From a virus, in IMG/VR virus record IMGVR_UViG_3300011116_000710, positions 1 through 43,475 of that record: a DNA stretch of 43,475 nt; one strand, 5' to 3'. The position numbers and the translations under genes were made by a program. A model generated the notes under the pieces. The model was not told the origin of the DNA. It saw only the letters and a program-made list of their open reading frames with translations, and made no database searches. Numbering within the stretch: position 1 is the first letter of the stretch; the number at the start of each line of letters is the position of its first letter. Below are positions 38,928-43,475 of this stretch, one piece after another.

Positions 38928-39220
38928 GCGAGAATCCAAAGCCTCCCTCGCGTGTCCAGGCCGTCGCCCGCAAGGCGCTTGCCGACCGTGCCGAGCACGG
39001 CCGCGGCGGAACAGAGGTCGGCGTCGCTCGCGCTCGCGACCTTGCGAACGGCCGCGGCATTCCGCCGGAGACGCTGCGCCGGATGCGCTCGTTCTTCGCG
39101 CGGCACTCGGTCGACCCGAAAGACGATCCGACGTCTGCGGCGTCGATCGCCTGGCGTCTTTGGGGCGGCGACAGCGGCCGGCGCTGGGTCGAGTCGCAGC
39201 TCAAGAAGCTCGAGGACTAA
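38924..39220 (+). CDS. Conserved phage hypothetical protein (IAWRLWGG)
   Basis: A 98-residue protein from the ATG at 38924. The C-terminal half carries IPPETLRRMRSFFARHSVDP, then SAASIAWRLWGGDSGRRW, a motif found in small phage proteins and at the ends of some prohead-protease-type polyproteins. The N-terminal part is basic. Its exact role is unknown. Its stop codon overlaps the stop of the minus-strand gene that follows. Confidence 0.7.
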   Translation: MSENPKPPSRVQAVARKALADRAEHGRGGTEVGVARARDLANGRGIPPETLRRMRSFFARHSVDPKDDPTSAASIAWRLWGGDSGRRWVESQLKKLED

Positions 39221-39405
39221 CCGAGCACCGTCGATCTACCCGCGGCAACGCAGAGCCGGCAGGCGCAACGCCTCGCTGGCTTTCGTCGTTGCGCGGCGAG
39301 CTGCTGCGCGGCGAGTCGGTCGGCGTCGTTGCGCGGCAGGCCGGCGTCGACCTCAAGGATGGCGGCGCGCTCAAGCAGTTCGGCGGGATCGATGGTGACT
39401 GTCAT
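39217..39405 (-). CDS. Minus-strand small protein with ERAAILExDAGLPR motif
   Basis: The only minus-strand frame I consider real: 62 residues starting at 39405 and ending in tail-to-tail overlap with the gene before. DPAELLERAAILEVDAGLPR and NDADRLAAQQLAAQ resemble a short helical motif common in proteobacterial mobile-element proteins, including ends of phage primases and helicases. The C-terminus is basic and Cys-containing (KPARRCACRLC). It has no strong ribosome-binding site. No + strand gene covers this region. The function is unknown. Confidence 0.55.
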   Translation of the reverse strand: MTVTIDPAELLERAAILEVDAGLPRNDADRLAAQQLAAQRRKPARRCACRLCVAAGRSTVLG

Positions 39406-39457
39406 GCGACGAATCTACCGCAAAACAAGCCGCGCGCGAAAAATCGACACGGGCGCG

Positions 39458-39497
39458 AAAAAAAGAAGTGGACGCCGCGCGCGTCTCTCGGTATATG
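39458..39497 (+). promoter_or_regulatory. Promoter for recombination operon
   Basis: GTGGAC (39468-39473) and TATATG (39492-39497) are separated by 18 bases in the 143-base gap (39406-39548) between the minus-strand gene and the gene at 39549. The preceding 16-mer AAAAAAAGAAGTGGAC is identical to 4363-4378. The location and the good -10 box support it. Confidence 0.55.
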
Positions 39498-39548
39498 TCT
39501 CGTCACTGGCAACGCGGCGCCGACGAAAGACCGCGAGGAGAAGCGACC

Positions 39549-39767
39549 ATGCGATTCCATGTCTCAATTTACGGTCCGAAGTTCGCTCCCAACTTTCGGG
39601 CGGACGTCGAAGGATACATCGCGACCACGGTGCGCGAAGTTCGCGCGCTGCGGTGGCAGGAGTGCCCGACGCGCGACCAGGTGCGCGAAATTGTTGCGGC
39701 AAACAAGGCTGCGAAGATCGCAGCGGATCGCACGCTGGCCGAGTGGCGCCGCGAAGTCGGCTATTGA
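39549..39767 (+). CDS. Hypothetical protein, first of recombination operon
   Basis: A 72-residue protein with GAGGAG before its ATG and a promoter-like sequence 50 bases upstream. It starts with a beta-like segment (MRFHVSIYGPKFAPNFRADV) followed by helices (DQVREIVAANKAAKIAADRT). It is separated from the next gene by 170 bases. No family is recognised. Confidence 0.65.
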   Translation: MRFHVSIYGPKFAPNFRADVEGYIATTVREVRALRWQECPTRDQVREIVAANKAAKIAADRTLAEWRREVGY

Positions 39768-39866
39768 TCGCAGAGCGGGTGCGCCGGCGATCGACCGGCG
39801 TCCTACGCTTCGGCCGAGCGGTTCAACGGAGCCGACACCGTCCCGGCGCGCTCGCCTTCTTTGTTG

Positions 39867-39884
39867 ACGCCGCGCTCGCGGCGT
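39867..39884 (+). promoter_or_regulatory. Hairpin/operator-like palindrome in 170-base gap
   Basis: ACGCCGCG and CGCGGCGT flank CT (39867-39884), with partly matching flanks (TTGT and ACAA). TTGACG, a -35-like box, overlaps its left arm. It lies 54 bases before the start at 39938, which has GGAGCAG upstream. It could be an operator or transcript hairpin. Nothing else is visible in 39768-39937. Confidence 0.4.
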
Positions 39885-39937
39885 GACACAACCCGCACGA
39901 CCGACGCCGGCGGAATCCGGCGATAGGAGCAGCGACC

Positions 39938-40162
39938 ATGAGGATTCTGATCGATCAATACCGGCAACTCGCCGACGATGCTGCGGACCGCGTGTCTGCC
40001 GTCGCGGCCGAAATGCTGGCCGGCAACGCAACCCTGCAGCAGCTCGGCGAGGCCTTCGACGTCTTTCGGCACGTCGACGGGCAGCTCGCGCAGCTCGAGC
40101 GGCAGCTGACCGTCCAGGGGCGGGTCTACATCCTGCGCCGTCGTGTCGGAGGGGCGATCTAA
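39938..40162 (+). CDS. Helical hypothetical protein
   Basis: A 74-residue protein with ATAGGAGCAG before its ATG. It is all-helical (YRQLADDAADRVSAVAAEML, HVDGQLAQLERQL) with a basic end. The TAATG overlap with the next small gene suggests coupling. No family is recognised. Confidence 0.65.
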   Translation: MRILIDQYRQLADDAADRVSAVAAEMLAGNATLQQLGEAFDVFRHVDGQLAQLERQLTVQGRVYILRRRVGGAI

Positions 40163-40266
40163 TGTCGACCCTGCTTTCCTGGCCGTTCAACTGCGGCGAG
40201 ACGATCGTGCTCGCCATTTTCGCGGCGGCATCGGTGACGATGCACCGCTGGTTTCCGAGGGGCTGA
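40162..40266 (+). CDS. Very small membrane-type protein
   Basis: A 34-residue frame in a TAATG overlap with the preceding gene, ending two bases before the RecT-like gene. One hydrophobic stretch (ETIVLAIFAAASVTM) could just span a membrane, with a basic end (HRWFPRG). The overlap is the main support. The function is unknown. Confidence 0.45.
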   Translation: MSTLLSWPFNCGETIVLAIFAAASVTMHRWFPRG

Positions 40267-40268
40267 CC

Positions 40269-41273
40269 ATGACGACGACGAATACTACCGCGCTCGCCAC
40301 TGCCGACGCGCGCACCGACCGAGCGGCCTTTGAGCCGGCGACGCTGTCCGAGGCGTTGCACGTCTCGCAGGTGCTCGTCGCTTCGAGACTGCTGCCGCGA
40401 GCGATTCAGACGCCGGAGGCCGCATTTGCGGTGATCGCGACCGGCCGCGAGCTGGGATTGTCGGCGATGCAGGCGCTTCGAGCGATTCACATCGTCGAAG
40501 GCAAGCCGACGCTGTCGGCCGACCTGATGGTGGCGCTCGTAAAGCGGTCGCCGGAGTGCGTTTTTTTCCGGATGGTCGAGAGCTCGGCCGAGCGCGCGAC
40601 CTATGAGACGCAGCGACGCGGCGAGCCGTCGCCGACTCGGCTCGGCTACACGATCGAAGAGGCGAAGGCCTCCGGCGCAGCGACGAAAGACAACTGGCGC
40701 AAGTTCCCGGCGGCGATGCTGCGCGCTCGAGCGGCGTCCGCGCTGGCGCGAGCTGTCTATCCCGACCTCGTTCTGGGCGTTTACGACCCCGACGAGCTGG
40801 ACGTTCGCGACACCGGGCCGGTCGCGGTGCCTGCGCCGGTCGCGGTTCCGGTCGTTGTCTCCTCGGCGCCGGTCGCTGTCGCGGTGGAGACGCCTGCAGC
40901 ACCGGCTCCGGCAGCTCGTCGCTCGCGCAAGGCCGAGCCTGCGCCGGTCGTTGTCGACGTCGAGCCGGTTGCGCCGGTCGAGCCTGCCCGCACGGCGCTC
41001 GACGAGGTGCTCGACGAGCTCGCGATCGCGGCCGACCTCGCGACCGCCTGCGCCCTTTTCGACGGCGCCCGCGCTCGCCTCGAGCCGGCACAGCTGCCGG
41101 CCGTCTTCGGCGCCTTGCTGGCCGGATGCCGCAACTTGCCGGACACGAATCAGGCCGCGGGCGTGCTCACTGCCTGGAAAGCGGCCGGCGTCAGTCTGCC
41201 GGCGGACGTATCGGCGGCGATGCGCGCGGCCTACTCGGCGCGCCGGGCCGAGCTGCAGAAGGGAGGCGTCTGA
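40269..41273 (+). CDS. RecT-like single-strand annealing protein
   Basis: A 334-residue protein whose N-terminal about 180 residues have the layout of phage RecT-type annealases: ATGRELGLSAMQALRAIHIV, EGKPTLSADLMVALVKR, then KFPAAMLRARAASALARAVY and a GVYDPDEL end. A Pro/Ala/Val linker follows (about 185-240), then a helical C-terminal domain. It anneals complementary single strands during recombination-dependent replication. It is followed with a TGATG overlap by an exonuclease-type gene, the usual recombinase-nuclease pair. Which RecT subfamily it belongs to is uncertain. Confidence 0.8.
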   Translation: MTTTNTTALATADARTDRAAFEPATLSEALHVSQVLVASRLLPRAIQTPEAAFAVIATGRELGLSAMQALRAIHIVEGKPTLSADLMVALVKRSPECVFFRMVESSAERATYETQRRGEPSPTRLGYTIEEAKASGAATKDNWRKFPAAMLRARAASALARAVYPDLVLGVYDPDELDVRDTGPVAVPAPVAVPVVVSSAPVAVAVETPAAPAPAARRSRKAEPAPVVVDVEPVAPVEPARTALDEVLDELAIAADLATACALFDGARARLEPAQLPAVFGALLAGCRNLPDTNQAAGVLTAWKAAGVSLPADVSAAMRAAYSARRAELQKGGV

Positions 41274-42457
41274 TGCGACCGACGGCAAGCTCGTTGCCGC
41301 TGCTGGCGAAATGCCAATGGTGGGCCGGCGAAAAGGTCGAGGGGCGGTCGCTGGCAGTCACGCCGGAGATGCAGCGCGGAACGGCGATTCACGCCGCAAT
41401 CGAAGCGACGGTGCTCGGCAAGCCGGCGCCCGACGACCTCGACCTCGAGGCCTCCGAAATGTTTGCGACATGGCTCGACTGGTGGGATGGCGGGCGCCCG
41501 GGGCTTGAGCACAGTCTCGCGGGCGAGTGGCAGGCCGAGCAGGCCTTCGCATATCGGCCGAGCCTCGACGTCGGTCGGTCGCTCGGTGCGATCCGCGGCC
41601 GGGCCTATCCGCCGACCGAGCCCGACGAAATCGCCGGCACGGTCGACGCGCTCCTGGTCGACGAGCGCGCCCGTGCGGCGCTGGTGATCGACTGGAAGAC
41701 GGGCGACGACCGAGCGGGCGTGACTGCGGACGCCGAGGACAATCTGCAGCTGCGCGGCTATGCGCTCGCCGTCTCGCGTGCGCTGGCGCTGGACGAGGTC
41801 ACGGTCGCAATCGTCCGGATCGGCTCGCGGGGCGTGCGCGTCACGCGGCACACGTTCGACGCGCTCGACCTCGGTGTCGCGGCCGAGGAGCTCCGGCAGA
41901 CGCTCGCGCGTGTCCCGACGGCGCAGCCGGCACCGGGGCTGCATTGTCGACGCTGTCGGGCGGTCGCTGTCTGTCCGGCGACCGTCGAGGCCTCCGACAC
42001 GATCGCGCCGAGAGTCGAAGCGAGCCTCGAGCCGGCGCCTGACCCGGTGCCGCTCGTCGTGACGGCTGACAACGCGACGGCGCTCCTGGTGCGGCTGCGC
42101 GCGGTGCAAGCCGCGTGCGATCAGGTCGAGGCGGCGCTCAAGGCCTATGCAGACGGCGCCGGCGGCATTCCGGTTGACGGCAAGCGATGGAAAAAGGTCG
42201 TGACCGAGCGCGCGTCGATCCGTCTCGATGGACCGGAGGGCGCCGAGGCGCTGTCGATTCTCGAGACGGCCGGAGTCGGCGCAGCTGTCGAAAAAAAGGT
42301 CACGACCTCGCGCGCAGCAATCGAGCGCGTGCTGACGTCGCACGGACTCAAGGGCAAGGCGAAAACGCAGCGGTGCGAAGAAATCGTTGCTGACCTTTCC
42401 GCGGCGGGCGCGGTAAGGACGGCCCAGGTGGAGAGCTACAAGGAGACCGACAAATGA
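41273..42457 (+). CDS. Cas4/RecB-like PD-(D/E)XK nuclease with Fe-S cysteines
   Basis: A 394-residue protein. Nuclease motifs are RGTAIHAAIEA (about 35-45), GTVDA (Asp125), VIDWKTGDD (Asp140, Lys142) and NLQLRGYALAV. Cys14 plus Cys225, Cys228 and Cys234 (HCRRCRAVAVCP) give the one-plus-three cysteine layout of Cas4/AddB-type 4Fe-4S nucleases. A C-terminal helical part from about 265 may bind the RecT-like partner. It probably resects DNA ends to make strands for annealing. Confidence 0.88.
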   Translation: MRPTASSLPLLAKCQWWAGEKVEGRSLAVTPEMQRGTAIHAAIEATVLGKPAPDDLDLEASEMFATWLDWWDGGRPGLEHSLAGEWQAEQAFAYRPSLDVGRSLGAIRGRAYPPTEPDEIAGTVDALLVDERARAALVIDWKTGDDRAGVTADAEDNLQLRGYALAVSRALALDEVTVAIVRIGSRGVRVTRHTFDALDLGVAAEELRQTLARVPTAQPAPGLHCRRCRAVAVCPATVEASDTIAPRVEASLEPAPDPVPLVVTADNATALLVRLRAVQAACDQVEAALKAYADGAGGIPVDGKRWKKVVTERASIRLDGPEGAEALSILETAGVGAAVEKKVTTSRAAIERVLTSHGLKGKAKTQRCEEIVADLSAAGAVRTAQVESYKETDK

Positions 42458-43008
42458 GGCGACACAAGATTCACATCGCCGCTCGCGCACTGCTTGACGC
42501 GCGGGCCGAAGGCGGAAAATCGCAGTTGCTCACGCGACCGGCGAGCTGGGCAGAGTCCGGCGCTGCACTCGTCGCGCACGGAGGGCAACTGTGCCGCTAC
42601 GAGTTCGGCGCGGCGACGCTGATCTACGGCGTCACGCTGGCCGATCTTGCCGAAAGCTGGCAGCTCTTGACGCTCGACGAGCTCAAGGCCGAGCAGTCGG
42701 GCGCTCGTCCGGCGCGCCGTCGTCGACCGCGCGCGTCGTCAATCCGAGGCCGGCCGTCTGGCGCAGCAATCGCCGAAGCCTTCCCGGGCTGGATCAGCGT
42801 CGCACAGGCGGCGCAGCAGCTCGGCGTGCATTGTGACCGCGTCCGACGCGCGGCGAAGGCCGGTCTGATCCCATCGCGAACGGAGCGCAAGGTTTTGCTC
42901 GTCCAGGCCGATCGGATCGGCGAGCTGATGCCGCTTCGTCGCGCCGAATCGCAGGCGGTCGAGACGCAGGTGCAGGAGCCGGTGGCGGACGTGGAGGTCT
43001 ACTCGTGA
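42454..43008 (+). CDS. Excisionase/MerR-type HTH DNA-binding protein
   Basis: A 184-residue protein. A basic linker (ARPARRRRPRASSIRGRP) is followed by a winged HTH of the helix-turn-helix-17/excisionase kind: GWISVAQAAQQLGVHCDRVR and RAAKAGLIPSRTERKVLL. The N-terminal half is of unknown fold (YEFGAATLIYGVTLADLAES). It may regulate the recombination operon. No integrase is present, so an excisionase role is unlikely. Confidence 0.75.
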   Translation: MRRHKIHIAARALLDARAEGGKSQLLTRPASWAESGAALVAHGGQLCRYEFGAATLIYGVTLADLAESWQLLTLDELKAEQSGARPARRRRPRASSIRGRPSGAAIAEAFPGWISVAQAAQQLGVHCDRVRRAAKAGLIPSRTERKVLLVQADRIGELMPLRRAESQAVETQVQEPVADVEVYS

Positions 43009-43178
43009 CCGCGTCGCAAATCGTCGAATTTCGGAAGCTGCAACTGTTGCACGCAGCACTGGCGCGTGACGCTGGCGAGCTGGATTCCGACGGACTGCTG
43101 CTGGCCGCGGCTCAATATGCGGCGGCAGTCGCGGCCTCAAGGCAGGCCGCGGTCGAGAAGGTTGGAGGCGACCTATGA
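43005..43178 (+). CDS. Small helical hypothetical protein
   Basis: A 57-residue frame starting with GTG in a GTGA overlap and ending with an ATGA overlap to the next gene. It is Ala/Leu-rich and helical (EFRKLQLLHAALARDAGELD). It fills an otherwise empty 166-base gap in a tightly packed operon, which supports it. No family is recognised. Confidence 0.55.
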   Translation: MTASQIVEFRKLQLLHAALARDAGELDSDGLLLAAAQYAAAVAASRQAAVEKVGGDL

Positions 43179-43396
43179 CCGAGCGAGTCGTCGCGACAGC
43201 GGTCGACCTCCTCCTCGCGCAGCCGACGACCGAGGCCGCGGTCGTTCTTCTCCGAGCTGTCGAACAGGCGCCAGACGCCGCGCGCCGGATCGCGATTGAT
43301 CGGCTCGACGAGCACCTGCGCCAGAATCCGACGGAGCGGTCGCGGCCGATCGCTGACGCCGTCGTCGCGCTGCGGCGGGTCGGGGTGCCGTCGTGA
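43175..43396 (+). CDS. Small hypothetical protein
   Basis: A 73-residue helical protein (ATAVDLLLAQPTTEAAVVLL) that crosses into the terminal redundancy. Its last 22 codons are repeated at 1-69. It overlaps the next gene by GTGA on both sides of the joint. No family is recognised. Confidence 0.6.
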   Translation: MTERVVATAVDLLLAQPTTEAAVVLLRAVEQAPDAARRIAIDRLDEHLRQNPTERSRPIADAVVALRRVGVPS

Positions 43397-43475
43397 CCGG
43401 GCGCGAGCTAGTCGCGGCGCTGCTGCCGCCCGTTGGCGTGGAGCCGATGCCGAGCGCGCTTGAGGATGTTGAGCG
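43328..43475. repeat. Terminal redundancy, right copy
   Basis: This is the right-hand copy of bases 1-148, with five substitutions. Three of them, at 43430, 43440 and 43457, cluster in the last 46 bases. Falling sequence quality at the contig end would explain the cluster. True population variation at the overlap is the alternative. Confidence 0.9.
43393..43475 (+). CDS. Conserved phage protein, N-terminal fragment (second copy)
   Basis: This repeats the start of the gene that is complete at 66-419 and runs off the end of the window. It has two amino-acid changes relative to that copy (Pro for His, Ala for Glu) plus one silent change. It is a redundancy of the assembly, not a second gene. 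Confidence 0.75.
   Translation, partial: MTGRELVAALLPPVGVEPMPSALEDVE

Noticed and set aside
39564-41288. Minus-strand open frame of 574 codons opposite the RecT-like gene
   Set aside because: The opposite strand encodes well-supported genes; this translation is Arg-rich with no domain, a codon-bias artefact.
42454-43008. Excisionase of a temperate phage
   Set aside because: The HTH resembles excisionases, but no integrase or attachment site is seen; a regulator is more likely.
43328-43475. T7-style direct terminal repeat
   Set aside because: The copies differ at five of 148 positions and genes run through the joint, so an assembly overlap of a circular map is more likely than physical ends.
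1-43475. tRNA or rRNA genes
   Set aside because: No cloverleaf with T-loop GTTCRA and acceptor pairing, and no rRNA segment, was recognised by eye; a tRNAscan-SE run would settle it.

Overview
The window looks like one complete tailed-phage genome of podovirus type, opened at an arbitrary point. Its first 148 bases return as its last 148 bases (43328-43475) with five mismatches, and the reading frames run through the joint, so the molecule is probably a circular map of about 43,327 bp. It is GC-rich. Almost every gene is on the + strand, and neighbours commonly overlap by 1-4 bases (ATGA, GTGA, TGATG, TAATG). I see no RNA polymerase, DNA polymerase, integrase or recognisable lysogeny repressor. 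The phage therefore probably depends on host transcription and host replication polymerase. The host is a GC-rich bacterium, probably Gram-negative because spanin-like lysis genes are present, but its identity cannot be read from this sequence.

Across the joint (39.5 kb to 5.1 kb) lies the recombination and replication module: a RecT-like annealase, a Cas4/RecB-type nuclease with the four cysteines of an Fe-S cluster, HTH proteins, SSB, a RuvC-like resolvase and a MazG-like protein. A terminator and possible promoter follow, then a lambda-O-like initiator gene and a DnaC-like helicase loader. Inside the initiator gene are three tandem 43-44 bp units with twelve GCGTNACG sites, followed by an AT-rich stretch with an inverted repeat. 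I read this as the replication origin. From 5.1 to 10 kb there is a run of small accessory genes: coiled coils, several Cys-rich putative zinc-binding proteins, an Lcl/DUF1566 protein and a GNAT acetyltransferase.

From 10 to 36 kb is packaging and the virion: small and large terminase, an orphan DNA methyltransferase, portal (behind the best sigma-70-like promoter in the window), scaffold, major capsid protein, a candidate decoration protein, an adaptor, a tail fibre, a 1039-residue nozzle-like protein, three large presumed ejection proteins (460, 700 and 1421 aa, the last with a 32-residue helical repeat array), and a cluster of paralogous, modular beta-rich tail proteins.

From 36.3 to 38.8 kb is lysis: a lysozyme-like endolysin, small membrane proteins and spanin-like proteins. 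Around 39.2-39.5 kb is the only credible minus-strand gene, facing an intergenic region with a promoter. The recombination genes then lead back round the circle.
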